DNA from: Litchfieldella xinjiangensis
GTDB lineage: Bacteria; Pseudomonadota; Gammaproteobacteria; Pseudomonadales; Halomonadaceae
Direction: 5' to 3'
NCBI RefSeq assembly: GCF_000759345.1
Contig: NZ_JPZL01000004.1
Coordinates: 186,001 to 250,000 of the forward strand
Length of the DNA: 64,000 bases
Shown piece by piece: positions 17,571-26,011 of the stretch; position 1 is the stretch's first letter; each line of letters opens with the position of its first letter. The notes beneath the pieces are model-generated. The model saw only the letters and a list, made by a program, of their open reading frames with translations. It ran no database searches and was not told the origin of the DNA. The position numbers and the translations under genes are program-made.

Positions 17571-18371
17571 GTGAGACAGTGCGCACGACATGACGATTAC
17601 TGCGGGCGCTGTGATCGCGAGCTTCCTTTTGACTTCACAATGGCCTTTCAGCCGATCGTTGACCTTAAGGAAGCACGGATCTATGCCTACGAGGCCCTGG
17701 TACGGGGCTTAAATGGCGAATCAGCATTCCAGGTTCTCTCAAAGGTCACCGACGACTTGCTCTACCGTTTCGATCAAGCCTGCAGAATTAAGGCCATCGA
17801 GCTAGCTCATCAGATTGGAATGCAGGAGATCCTATCGATAAACTTCCTACCCAAAGCTGTCTACGAGCCCCGGGCCTGCATACAGGCCACCTTGGCAACC
17901 TCAAAACGCATGGGCTGGCCCTCCAGTCGAATCAACTTTGAGATCACCGAAAGTGAGCGGGTTGAAGACCGGTCGCATATGCAACGGATCATAGAGACCT
18001 ATAATGAGCTCGGATTTACTACTGCGCTGGATGATTTTGGTAACGGTTATGCCAATTTCGATTTATTAACCGACTTGAACCCTAATAGTCTCAAGCTAGA
18101 CCGTGAACTGATCATGGGCTGTAACAAGGATACCCGGCGACAGGCCATCGTTCGCGCCGTTGCCGTCCTGGCAGATGAACTAAACATACAACTCGTCGCC
18201 GAAGGGGTTGAAACACACGAGGAAGCCGTATGGCTAGCCAATCAGGGAATCTACCGCCAACAGGGCTATTTCTACGCCCGCCCCGCGGTAGCCGCGCTGG
18301 CTTCGGATCTGCAACCAACGCTGGATGCCCTACATATTGAGGTACGCTCGCCTCGTGCCGATACGCTTTAA
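17571..18371 (+). CDS. EAL-domain c-di-GMP phosphodiesterase
   Basis: Stand-alone EAL domain of about 266 aa that should hydrolyse cyclic di-GMP to pGpG. Key residues are all visible: Y-E-A-L-V-R-G, a metal-binding N in S-I-N-F, E of N-F-E-I-T-E, L-D-D-F-G-N-G, the catalytic-type Lys in L-K-L-D-R-E, V-A-E-G-V-E and the closing Q-G-Y-F-Y-A-R-P. The extreme N-terminus has four Cys (C-A-R-H-D-D-Y-C-G-R-C), which could bind metal or sense redox. I prefer the GTG at 17571, seven bases after AGGTGG, over the GTG at 17538, which lacks a ribosome-binding site. No sensor or membrane part. Confidence 0.88.
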   Translation: MRQCARHDDYCGRCDRELPFDFTMAFQPIVDLKEARIYAYEALVRGLNGESAFQVLSKVTDDLLYRFDQACRIKAIELAHQIGMQEILSINFLPKAVYEPRACIQATLATSKRMGWPSSRINFEITESERVEDRSHMQRIIETYNELGFTTALDDFGNGYANFDLLTDLNPNSLKLDRELIMGCNKDTRRQAIVRAVAVLADELNIQLVAEGVETHEEAVWLANQGIYRQQGYFYARPAVAALASDLQPTLDALHIEVRSPRADTL

Positions 18372-18442
18372 TCAGGACGAAGTGATGCATTAGTAGTCCT
18401 AGGATAGAAAAGCCATACACAATCGCAGGGGGCTTAAGGTGT

Positions 18443-18475
18443 GCAGGGGTTGGACTGCACCGGTCCGACCCCTGC
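18443..18475. terminator. GC-rich hairpin after the EAL gene
   Basis: GCAGGGGT-T-GGAC ... GTCC-G-ACCCCTGC forms a near-perfect stem with a six-base loop, about 70 bases beyond the EAL stop. It lacks an immediate T-run, so termination efficiency is uncertain. Confidence 0.5.
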
Positions 18476-18927
18476 GGCGTTAGTTTAAACGGGTGAGGCA
18501 GATCCCGTTTTTAGACTATTGCCTTCGCCTCGAATGAAGTGAAAAAAGCGGTCGGTTTCAAGCAGGTATCCGCCGAGCTATCACATTGGTTCGGCGACAT
18601 GTGAAGCTGAGCAGCAAATATGACAGCGAGGGAAGAAAGGTCTTTCTAACGCGTCCTTTTAATTCCAGACGGGATACGAGAGAAAGAAAGTGATCCCGCA
18701 ATGGCACTGTCGGTACTGAAGGCCTGAACAGGCTCAATCCTATAATGTGCCGCCACCCATCGGTACCCTTTCCAGTCCCCATCGCTACCCTTGTCGATCT
18801 ATTTTGATTGATTCGCTGGGGATGCGTCAGGCCTCGTGACTAGGCGGAGTCCGCGTCTCGCTTGGGGCAGTAGTTCAGGGTACCCTCTATCGACCAGGCT
18901 GACGAACAGTGAGGCCTGTACGTTTTC

Positions 18928-18960
18928 AGTCACTATAGCGCGATAGTGACTCCCTTTTTG
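18928..18960 (+). terminator. Perfect hairpin followed by T-run
   Basis: AGTCACTAT / ATAGTGACT around a six-base loop, followed by CCCTTTTTG: a rho-independent terminator shape on the plus strand. It ends only 17 bases before the next ORF, so it could instead be an operator or attenuator for that gene. Confidence 0.5.
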
Positions 18961-18976
18961 TTATGCGTGGGGATAC

Positions 18977-19624
18977 ATGAGCATCGATAAGGCACTGCAC
19001 AGGCTCGAAGCATTCAAGGGCGACTCGTTGGCCAGAAACCTCTCGGAGATTGAACGCCGTCTCATCGACTCAGATGTCAAAGACTTGGCCGACTACTGCG
19101 CAACTCGCGGCATTGACGATGAATTCATGGATTCCGCCATTGCTGTGAAGCAGGTTGCGGGTGAGATCAATGTCATCATCCATGCTGCGGGCATCCTTCG
19201 CTCTTTGCCCGGCCTGCTTGAGCCCGGAGAAAAGGTAGAAAGCCTCTCCTTGGGTGCCGGCAACACAGGTAGGCAGTTTGATCTTGAAACCAACAAGCGT
19301 ATTGCCGAGTACAAGTTCATCGACTGGCGGGGCGGTTCGGAATCCATACGGCAAAACGGGATCTTCAAAGACTTTTTTGAGCTGGCGGAGCATGAGACCC
19401 ACAAGAAGAAATACCTCTATGTAGTCGGCACCCGATATCCACTGAAGTTTTTGCAAGGTGGTCGTGCGTTAAGTAGTGTTCTGAGCCGTTATCCGTTGAT
19501 TCTGTCGCAAATCCAGAAGACCTACGGTGCCAGCATGATCAAGGTCCGCGACTATTATGCGATTAAGAAGAACGACGTGGCCATCTGTGACGTTACCCCC
19601 TATATCGGCAGGGCGACCGAATGA
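18977..19624 (+). CDS. Unknown protein, possible PD-(D/E)xK-like nuclease
   Basis: 215 residues, no family recognised with certainty. The central part reads G-R-Q-F-D-L-E-T-N-K-R-I-A-E-Y-K-F-I-D-W. The spacing of an Asp followed ~10 residues later by E-x-K on a beta strand is that of PD-(D/E)xK nucleases. The N-terminal ~95 residues are helical and the C-terminal part has hydrophobic strands (Y-L-Y-V-V-G-T). The gene has a complete start and stop and follows a hairpin that may control it. Its position in a stretch of restriction and nuclease genes fits a DNA-targeting role, but the nuclease reading is a pattern guess. Confidence 0.55.
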   Translation: MSIDKALHRLEAFKGDSLARNLSEIERRLIDSDVKDLADYCATRGIDDEFMDSAIAVKQVAGEINVIIHAAGILRSLPGLLEPGEKVESLSLGAGNTGRQFDLETNKRIAEYKFIDWRGGSESIRQNGIFKDFFELAEHETHKKKYLYVVGTRYPLKFLQGGRALSSVLSRYPLILSQIQKTYGASMIKVRDYYAIKKNDVAICDVTPYIGRATE

Positions 19625-19664
19625 TGACCGTTTTTAGGGCGCGACAACGCTACTAAGGAGTTTT

Positions 19665-19773
19665 GATGACGTTATCCTTTCGACCTCACGGAGCGCCTGA
19701 CGCGCACTACGAACCCCACCTCACCGACGATAGATACACTCTGCTGCCGTATAGACGCTGAGCGCATCTACCG
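19665..19773 (+). pseudogene. Repeat C copy 1: broken start of an unknown gene
   Basis: An ATG eight bases after AAGGAG opens a 31-codon frame (M-T-L-S-F-R-P-H-G-A-P-D-A...R-Y-T-L-L-P-Y-R-R) that stops at 19760. From 19708 to 19773 the DNA is highly similar to 34055-34131, where another frame continues as coding-like sequence. The shared block contains CCGTATAGACGCTGAGCGCA. It looks like the 5' end of a gene carried at both sites and truncated here by the IS3 fragment that follows. Confidence 0.45.
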
Positions 19774-19890
19774 AAAGTTATCGTGACAATTACCACGACG
19801 ACCCATGCTGCCCACCAGGTGATTAGCTTTCAAAAAGCTCTGCCAGTCGGTGCTGCTGAACAGACTCCCCTCTTCCGAATGCACCACCCC
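19768..19890 (-). pseudogene. IS3-family transposase (OrfB) fragment
   Basis: About 40 residues matching the second catalytic region of IS3-family DDE transposases: V-H-S-E-E-G-S-L-F-S-S-T-D-W-Q-S-F (usually H-S-D-R-G) and M-G-R-R-G-N-C-H-D-N. The normal D of H-S-D is E here and the following catalytic Glu region is missing. A residual scrap, unlike the intact IS3 element at 34.6 kb. Confidence 0.75.
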
Positions 19891-20025
19891 CGCGTCGTTC
19901 AAGCATTTCGCTGCCGATCTAAGGACCTCAGCACGAGCCCGTGACGAGCCGGCCATTAGTCCTCGTCTGTTTGCTAGCGCCCTAGGCATGGACGTGAAAA
20001 CGTTGCCGCCCGTACCCTTGTGCAC

Positions 20026-20247
20026 CGGACCACGATCACCCGCGCCCAAGGCGCTGAAAAGCTGCAGGCCTTCCTACGCGATGCGCTCCGAGTGCTGGGC
20101 GTGGCGGCTGGTATCAGTGACAACCTGCCGGATGCCCTGTTCCGGTTCCGCGACGAGTCGTCCCCCTTTCGACTACCAGACCCAGAGCAGCTAGTGAGCG
20201 CGGGTCGTGCCGATGACCTTTTACGTGTTGCTCATCGCTCGAAGTAG
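20026..20247 (+). pseudogene. Possible antitoxin-like fragment (ParS/DUF2384-type tail)
   Basis: A ~74-residue frame has an L-F-R-F-R-D-E...P-E-Q-L-V-S-A-G-R-A-D-D-L-L-R pattern resembling the C-terminal toxin-binding motif of Xre/MbcA/ParS antitoxins. It lacks a good start and ends abruptly, so at best it is a fragment. Low confidence. Confidence 0.3.
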
Positions 20248-20420
20248 GGGTCGTCGGATGAATCAGCTCCTGCAGTTTGAGAGGTGCCGGTAGGGTGTGA
20301 TCTTTCCTCCGCTGAGGATCAATTCAGTGTTGAAGTGCCTGCCAATGCTACGATCATGCATTCTGCCAAATCTTTGGAATTCTCAGAGGAGCCGGGTTGA
20401 CTGAACCACCGTGGCAGCGT

Positions 20421-20656
20421 CTAGGGCGGTAAACTGACACTTTCGATCTCTTCGATGGTATCCAACCAATCATCGATAGCCATCGATAGCATGAGGTCCC
20501 CCTTCACGGCCAAAAGCGCAATTTCCCACACAGAGATTGCTGAAATTAGAATTTCACCATCTTCCGACTGCAGCTCGTGATTGATAGCCTCACGGGCGCT
20601 CTGCGAAAGCTGAGAGCCCCCATGACCCACCACAGCAAGGCGTGAGGATTCGAAAC
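20421..20656 (-). pseudogene. VapC-like PIN-domain toxin fragment
   Basis: Reads H-A-L-L-W-W-V-M-G-A, then after a one-base frameshift near 20610, L-S-Q-S-A-R-E-A-I and I-L-I-S-A-I-S-V-W-E-I-A-L-L. This is the middle of a PIN-domain RNase toxin. The first catalytic Asp (normally D-T-H) reads N-P-H, the C-terminal catalytic half is missing and no antitoxin gene is present. A dead remnant. Confidence 0.7.
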
Positions 20657-20769
20657 GATCAACGTAACGCCTCCCAGTATTAATAATAGAGCGACGCAAG
20701 GTAGCTGAAGGCCAAAAAACTTTGCTAAATAATCCGACAAGAATCGATGCTAGATGATTTTGCCCTTTT

Positions 20770-21552
20770 TTAAAGGCCAGTGTAGCGTGGCTTGCGCTTT
20801 TCCATGAATGCCGCCATACCCTCCTGCTTATCTTGAGTAGCGAATAGTAGCTGTACGGCTTTTCGCTCCAAAGCCAAAGCTGCCCCCAGTGGGGCATCGG
20901 CACCATGTAGAATCACCTCCTTGATTTGAGCAAGGGCAATGGGGGGGAGCTCCGCGATCTGCTCTGCCATCGCTCGGGCCTCGTTCATCACCTCGTTATC
21001 CTCCACCAACTTACTGACCAAGCCTACTTGGTAGGCCTCTTCAGCAAGAATGGTTTCACCGGTTAGGCACATGTACATAGCACGAAACTTACCGACTGCT
21101 CGCACCAACCGCTGGGTACCACCAGCTCCAGGCATTATGCCAACTTTAGCTTCTGGCTGACCGAAACGGGCGCCACGGCCGGCGATAATAATGTCAGCAT
21201 GCATGGCCAGCTCCATGCCGCCACCGAGAGCAAAGCCATTGACTGCAGCTATTACCGGCACTGGGCAATCGCCAACTGCGCTCCAGAGGCGCTCGGTATG
21301 ACGGTGATACATTTCAACCGCGCTTATCTGCGACATATCTTTGATGTCAGCGCCGGCAGCAAAACTCTGCTCGTTGCCTGTGAGGATCACACAGCGTAGC
21401 TCAGCCTCGTCGCCCAATTGATTGAATATTTCAGCCATCTGCTGACGAACTGTCAGATTAAGTGCGTTCCGGACCTCTGGTCGATTGAGACGGACTATCG
21501 CGATCGCCGGGCTGACACGCTCCAGCAAAACCTGGTTTGATGATTCGCTCAT
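20770..21552 (-). CDS. Enoyl-CoA hydratase (PaaF-like)
   Basis: 260-residue crotonase-fold enzyme expected to hydrate a trans-2-enoyl-CoA. Both hydratase Glu residues are present: in G-G-G-M-E-L-A-M (about 113) and in G-Q-P-E-A-K-V-G followed by I-M-P-G-A-G-G-T-Q-R-L. The oxyanion-hole segment A-A-G-A-D-I-K-D-M is near residue 65. It resembles PaaF of the phenylacetate pathway, which hydrates 2,3-dehydroadipyl-CoA. Two bases separate it from the thiolase, and it is the last gene of the ligase-led operon. Confidence 0.88.
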   Translation of the reverse strand: MSESSNQVLLERVSPAIAIVRLNRPEVRNALNLTVRQQMAEIFNQLGDEAELRCVILTGNEQSFAAGADIKDMSQISAVEMYHRHTERLWSAVGDCPVPVIAAVNGFALGGGMELAMHADIIIAGRGARFGQPEAKVGIMPGAGGTQRLVRAVGKFRAMYMCLTGETILAEEAYQVGLVSKLVEDNEVMNEARAMAEQIAELPPIALAQIKEVILHGADAPLGAALALERKAVQLLFATQDKQEGMAAFMEKRKPRYTGL

Positions 21553-21554
21553 AA

Positions 21555-22760
21555 TTACTTCACTCTCTCAATGACCATAGCAATCCCTTGGCCGACGCCG
21601 ATACACATGGTGCATAGTGCCCTATCTAGAGACTGCTCTTGCAGCTCCAAGGCCGCAGTCAGTACTAGTCGGGTGCCGGACATTCCCAAGGGATGCCCGA
21701 GCGCGATGCCGCCACCGTTCGGATTGACATGTTCGGCATTATCCGGGAGCCCCAGATCACGCAGCACGGCCAAGGCCTGAGCGGCAAAGGCTTCATTCAG
21801 CTCCACTATGTCGATTTCGCCGATAGTCATTCCCAAATGACTAAGCAATTTTTTGCTCGCAGGTGCCGGGCCGATACCCATGTGTTGCGGTGGTACCCCA
21901 ACATTGGCCATCCCACGCACCCTCGCTAATGGTTGTAAGCCGTAGCGTACCACTGCCTCGGGAGAAGCAATTAGCAAGGCAGCAGCGCCATCGTTGACAC
22001 CTGAAGCGTTGCCTGCTGTCACACTGCCGCCCTCGCGAAACGGCGTAGGCAGACTAGCTAACTTCTCTAGCGTGGTTTCTCTTGGATGCTCGTCGACACT
22101 TACCTGCAGCGGCTCACCCTTGCGTTGAGGGATATCCACCGGGGTAATCTCCTTACCTAGCCGACCACTGCGCTGTGCGATCGCGGCGCGCTGCTGACTA
22201 CGGAGAGCGAAGTTGTCTTGATCCTCGCGGCTGATGCCGAAATCGGCGGCCACGTTCTCGGCCGTCTCCGGCATAGAGTCAATGCCGTATTGGGCCATAA
22301 TTAGAGGATTGACAAAGCGCCAGCCTATAGTTGTGTCGAAGATATCGGCTTGGCGCGAGAAGGCGGAGGTGGCCTTGCCCATTACAAAGGGCGCCCGAGT
22401 CATGGACTCCACACCACCGGCCACTATCACCTCCGCTTCGCCAGTACGGATCGCACGTGCCGCCATGCCCACTGCATCCATCCCTGAGCCGCACAGACGA
22501 TTTACGGTAGTGCCAGGCACGGTTTCAGGGAGCCCGCTGAGTAGCACAGCCATACGAGCTATGTTCCGGTTGTCTTCGCCAGCCTGGTTCGCGCAACCTA
22601 AAATGACATCTTCTACTGCCTCAGCTGGCAATCCAGGTACCTGCGCCATCAAAGCGCGTAGCACATGGCTGGCCATATCGTCTGGACGTACCATCGCCAG
22701 GGAACCACCATAGCGGCCAATAGGCGTGCGCGTTCCCGCACAGATATACGCGTCTCTCAT
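21555..22760 (-). CDS. pcaF: 3-oxoadipyl-CoA thiolase-type acetyl-CoA acyltransferase
   Basis: 401 residues, normal thiolase length. Catalytic residues are visible: nucleophilic Cys in N-R-L-C-G-S-G-M (about 90), His in G-G-G-I-A-L-G-H-P and the second Cys in C-T-M-C-I-G-V-G-Q-G. The insert F-D-T-T-I-G-W-R-F-V-N-P and D-S-M-P-E-T-A-E-N are hallmarks of the PcaF/PaaJ subgroup, which splits 3-oxoadipyl-CoA into succinyl-CoA and acetyl-CoA. That specificity is inferred from these segments, not proven. It sits between two crotonase genes and suggests that the pathway passes through an adipyl-CoA-type intermediate. Confidence 0.88.
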   Translation of the reverse strand: MRDAYICAGTRTPIGRYGGSLAMVRPDDMASHVLRALMAQVPGLPAEAVEDVILGCANQAGEDNRNIARMAVLLSGLPETVPGTTVNRLCGSGMDAVGMAARAIRTGEAEVIVAGGVESMTRAPFVMGKATSAFSRQADIFDTTIGWRFVNPLIMAQYGIDSMPETAENVAADFGISREDQDNFALRSQQRAAIAQRSGRLGKEITPVDIPQRKGEPLQVSVDEHPRETTLEKLASLPTPFREGGSVTAGNASGVNDGAAALLIASPEAVVRYGLQPLARVRGMANVGVPPQHMGIGPAPASKKLLSHLGMTIGEIDIVELNEAFAAQALAVLRDLGLPDNAEHVNPNGGGIALGHPLGMSGTRLVLTAALELQEQSLDRALCTMCIGVGQGIAMVIERVK

Positions 22761-22769
22761 AGATCACTC

Positions 22770-23579
22770 CTAGAGTGGGCAGTCTGGATCAAAATTGGGC
22801 CTGCGCTTCTCACGCAGCGATTTTAGGCCCTCCTGAACGTCAGGCCCGTTGAAGCCCATAAACTCCAGGGCAAGAGAGGTATCGAAGGTTGGACCAGCCA
22901 TACGCAGCCAATTATTAAGCGCATATTTGGTCCAGCGGATCGCTGTGGGAGACCCCCTAGCAAGCCTCTTGGCAACCTCAAGGGCCTTGTCATGCAATTC
23001 ATCTTGCTCAGTACATAAGGAAATCAAACCAATACGTTCAGCTTCCTCTCCACTCACCGGCTCGCACAACAACAGGTAGTACTTGGCCTTGGCTAGACCA
23101 CATAACAGTGGCCAAACGATAGCTGCATGGTCTCCTGCAGCAACGCCTAAGCGGGTGTGGCCATCGATGATGCGGGCCTCGCGCGAGGCGATGGAAACGT
23201 CCGCAAGCAGACCAGCCACCAGGCCGGCACCAACCGCAGGGCCGTCCATTGCCGACACTATCGGCTTGGAGCAATTCACTAGGTTGTAGACGAGGTCACG
23301 AGCTTCTTTCCAGACACGGGTCAAGGTAGCAAAGTCCTGACTCATTTCTTCGACAAGGTCTAGATCACCACCGGAGGAGAAGGCCTCGCCCGCACCGCGG
23401 ATGATTACCGCGCTGATATCCGGATCAGAGTCAATGTCGCGCCATACTCGTACTAGCTCGCCGTGCATTATGGCATCGGCTGAATTCAGCCGGCCCGGGT
23501 TGTCCATAGTAATCCTCAGGACCCGTTCTGCGGGGTAGTCGAACTTTAGGCGCTGATATTCCGAGTAGCGTTCACTCAT
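22770..23579 (-). CDS. Crotonase-family enzyme with Asp-only active site
   Basis: 269-residue enoyl-CoA hydratase/isomerase homologue. The oxyanion segment S-S-G-G-D-L-D is near residue 70. Where hydratases have the first Glu, this protein reads [12 protein letters not shown], and the second position gives [10 protein letters not shown] with Asp rather than Glu. That pattern fits isomerase, ring-hydrolase or lyase-type crotonases better than a simple hydratase. Its stop overlaps the ligase by four bases and it precedes the thiolase by ten, so the chemistry is probably specific to this pathway. Exact reaction unknown. Confidence 0.8.
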   Translation of the reverse strand: MSERYSEYQRLKFDYPAERVLRITMDNPGRLNSADAIMHGELVRVWRDIDSDPDISAVIIRGAGEAFSSGGDLDLVEEMSQDFATLTRVWKEARDLVYNLVNCSKPIVSAMDGPAVGAGLVAGLLADVSIASREARIIDGHTRLGVAAGDHAAIVWPLLCGLAKAKYYLLLCEPVSGEEAERIGLISLCTEQDELHDKALEVAKRLARGSPTAIRWTKYALNNWLRMAGPTFDTSLALEFMGFNGPDVQEGLKSLREKRRPNFDPDCPL

Positions 23580-25105
23580 ATTTTTTTCTCCCTATCCTTC
23601 CAATAATTTTCACGCAAGACGTTTTTTTGGATCTTGCCGATGGGGGTCTTTGGAAACTCGTCAACGAATTTCACCAAACGTGGTCTCTTGAACCGAGCAA
23701 GGCGCTGAGCACACAGTTCAACTAGCTCTTCTTCATCGAGTTCTGCGCCTGGCTTGAGCGAGACGTAAGCTGCAGGCACCTCTCCCCACTTATCATCGGG
23801 AATACCAAACACGGCACACTCAGCCACGGAAGTGTGCTCATAGATGACGTTTTCAATCTCTTTGGGATATACATTCTCCCCTCCAGAGATGATCATATCC
23901 TTAGCGCGATCGACGAGAGTGACAAAGCCATCCTGGTCCATCACCCCAAGGTCGCCAGTCAGCGCCCAGCCATTACTCCAAAAAGCCGCGGTCTGCTCAG
24001 GCTCGTTGTAATACTCAAGCATCACGTTCTCGCCACGAGAGGCTATCTCCCCCACTTCTCCGGGAGCCACTGGAGCACCGTCACGGTCAAGCAATGCGAG
24101 ATCCACGTTGTAGGCCTGGCGCCCGATAGAACCAAGTTTTTCTGGCATGTACCAAGGGCGCAAACTGGTCAGCACACCCATCTCGGACTGACCGTATATC
24201 TGGGTCATGTCTACTTTAGGAAGACGTTTGAGCATCTCGCGCTGTACCCAGTCCGGCATTGGCGCGCCGGCAAAGGAAAGCTTGCGCCAAGTCTCGTAGG
24301 CGGCCGGATCGAAGTCGGTATCATTCATAACCATTGATACCTGGGTGGGCACCATGAACGCTGCCGTCATTTGCGTCTTGCGCACCATGTTTGCAAAGTC
24401 CGCTACATTCCATTGACTCAGGAAAGTACATGTGGCGCCTGCCAGGACCGCTGGCTGAAACATAATATTCAACGCAGCCACGTGGAATAATGGTGTAACG
24501 ATCCCGACCACATCACGCTCGTCGATTGCTTCTTCCACCATGACCGTATGCGCGCAAATAGCTCGGTTTCGGTGGCTGCATAACACACCCTTTGGACGAC
24601 CAGTGGTGCCGCCGGTATAGGTCATGCAGAAAGGGTCATCCTCAGAAATGTCAACCTGTGGGTAGCTTTCGGAGCTTTTGGTAATGAAATCTTCAAAAAG
24701 AATATCCTCGCCACCATCACCTAGGCGTACCATGTGCGTAAGCTTGGGTAGACGGTCACGTATGGCATTGACCTTCTCGGCAAGGAAGTCCTCATAAAAC
24801 AGTAACTCAACGTCGGCCTTATCGAGAACGTAGGCCAGCTCATCGGGAGCATAGAGTACTGAGATGTTCACTAGTACGGTACCGGCACGTGCGGAGCCAA
24901 AAAAAATAATGCCGTACTCAGTGCGGTTACGGCTGAGAATACCCACCTTACTACCCTTCTCAAGACCAGCATCGATCAAGGTATTGGCAAGGCGGTTGGC
25001 AGACCGGTTCAGGTCGCGGTATTGGAGTTCAGTATCCTGCCAGAGGATGGCGGGCTTGTTAGGGAAGCGCTCGGCAGCGCGACGCAGCATGTCCCCAGTG
25101 AGCAT
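23576..25105 (-). CDS. Class I acyl-CoA synthetase (AMP-binding)
   Basis: 509-residue ANL-superfamily ligase that would activate a carboxylic acid with ATP and CoA. Motifs: phosphate loop [11 protein letters not shown] (about 168), Y-G-Q-S-E-M-G (about 300), the hinge region L-T-G-D-L-G...[16 protein letters not shown] and the C-terminal catalytic Lys in T-P-I-G-K-I-Q-K. It is not PaaK-like in length or motifs; closer to cyclohexane-carboxylate, fatty-acid or aryl-acid ligases. First gene of the leftward operon (ligase, crotonase, thiolase, hydratase), divergent from iclR with 125 bp between starts. Confidence 0.9.
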   Translation of the reverse strand: MLTGDMLRRAAERFPNKPAILWQDTELQYRDLNRSANRLANTLIDAGLEKGSKVGILSRNRTEYGIIFFGSARAGTVLVNISVLYAPDELAYVLDKADVELLFYEDFLAEKVNAIRDRLPKLTHMVRLGDGGEDILFEDFITKSSESYPQVDISEDDPFCMTYTGGTTGRPKGVLCSHRNRAICAHTVMVEEAIDERDVVGIVTPLFHVAALNIMFQPAVLAGATCTFLSQWNVADFANMVRKTQMTAAFMVPTQVSMVMNDTDFDPAAYETWRKLSFAGAPMPDWVQREMLKRLPKVDMTQIYGQSEMGVLTSLRPWYMPEKLGSIGRQAYNVDLALLDRDGAPVAPGEVGEIASRGENVMLEYYNEPEQTAAFWSNGWALTGDLGVMDQDGFVTLVDRAKDMIISGGENVYPKEIENVIYEHTSVAECAVFGIPDDKWGEVPAAYVSLKPGAELDEEELVELCAQRLARFKRPRLVKFVDEFPKTPIGKIQKNVLRENYWKDREKKI

Positions 25106-25197
25106 TTAAATATCCTCTTTGATTGTTTTCTTGGGCGACGCAGAATTTCATATCGGCGTACAACTTCTGCTATGTTAATCTAAAACGGCAAAACCTA

Positions 25198-25213
25198 TTT
25201 CCGCAGAGCGAAA
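25198..25213. promoter_or_regulatory. Putative IclR operator 1
   Basis: TTTCCGCAGAGCGAAA, an imperfect palindrome 17 bases upstream of the iclR start and in the ligase/iclR divergent region. The reverse complement of the site at 31280-31295 differs from it at only one base. Position fits autoregulation plus control of the ligase operon. Confidence 0.65.
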
Positions 25214-25230
25214 AAGTAAGAGTACTGAAA

Positions 25231-25998
25231 ATGTCACGTGAAGATCGACAACTCATTGATTCCCTAGCGCGCGGGTTCGCTATCCTAGAATGTTTGTCGC
25301 GAGCTCGCCGGCCCTTGGGCAACGGGGAGATAGCCGCCTTGGTTGATCTTCCTCCGTCCTCGGTGAGCCGGTTGACGCATTCGCTAACAGTGCTCGGGTA
25401 TATTCGCCGCAGCCCTTCACAGCGAACCTACGAGTTAACACCGAAGAATCTCATGCTCGGGTATCCCGTTTTGGCAGGCATGTCGCTACTCGATCGCGTG
25501 CGGCCCTATCTCAAGAGTATTAGTGAGCAAACCGGGGAGACCGTAACCTTAGCCGTGCGAGACGGCCTCTACTCCACCTTCGCGGAAGTGGTGCAGGGGG
25601 TAAACTTAGTGGCTGTCCGTCTTTCTACCGGTGCTCGCTTGCGGCTCGCGAATTCCGCATCGGGCATTGCCATGGTGTCGGCACTACCTGAGAAAGAAAA
25701 GCACACCGTGACGGCACGTATACGAGCTGAAATAACTCGCCGTGGCGAAGACCTAGCTGTTTTCAATAACAGTCTAGAAGAGTGCGAGGCGACTGGTGTA
25801 GCGATTGTACGGAATACCTGGCAGAAGGGCATTGGTGGAGTCGCAATTGCCGTTCAAGCTCAAGGTGAGCTTGGAGCACTGACGATGCCCGTAGCTACCG
25901 GTAGCGTCAGTGCAGAAGTGATGCACACCACCTTGGCCAGCACATTACGGGAGGCAGCGGAGACGATCAGCCCGGGTTACGAACCTCAGACGGGCTGA
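25231..25998 (+). CDS. IclR-family transcriptional regulator
   Basis: 255 residues from the ATG at 25231, the normal IclR size; the open frame extends to 25123 but the extra residues are not IclR-like and would cover the operator. The N-terminal winged helix (S-L-A-R-G-F-A-I-L-E-C-L through L-P-P-S-S-V-S-R-L-T-H) is followed by an effector-binding domain (from about residue 75). The T-G-E-T-V-T-L-A-V-R strand and the late segment G-I-G-G-V-A-I-A-V are typical of PcaR/PobR-like members. It splits the cluster and probably senses the substrate or an intermediate. Confidence 0.92.
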   Translation: MSREDRQLIDSLARGFAILECLSRARRPLGNGEIAALVDLPPSSVSRLTHSLTVLGYIRRSPSQRTYELTPKNLMLGYPVLAGMSLLDRVRPYLKSISEQTGETVTLAVRDGLYSTFAEVVQGVNLVAVRLSTGARLRLANSASGIAMVSALPEKEKHTVTARIRAEITRRGEDLAVFNNSLEECEATGVAIVRNTWQKGIGGVAIAVQAQGELGALTMPVATGSVSAEVMHTTLASTLREAAETISPGYEPQTG

Positions 25999-26011
25999 TC
26001 ATCCCATAAGC

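Larger units (their letters stand above)
18372..18976. other. Intergenic region with two hairpins
   Basis: About 600 bases without a credible gene. It contains a GC-rich inverted repeat just after the EAL gene and an AT-type hairpin followed by T residues just before the next gene; both are listed separately. Confidence 0.5.
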
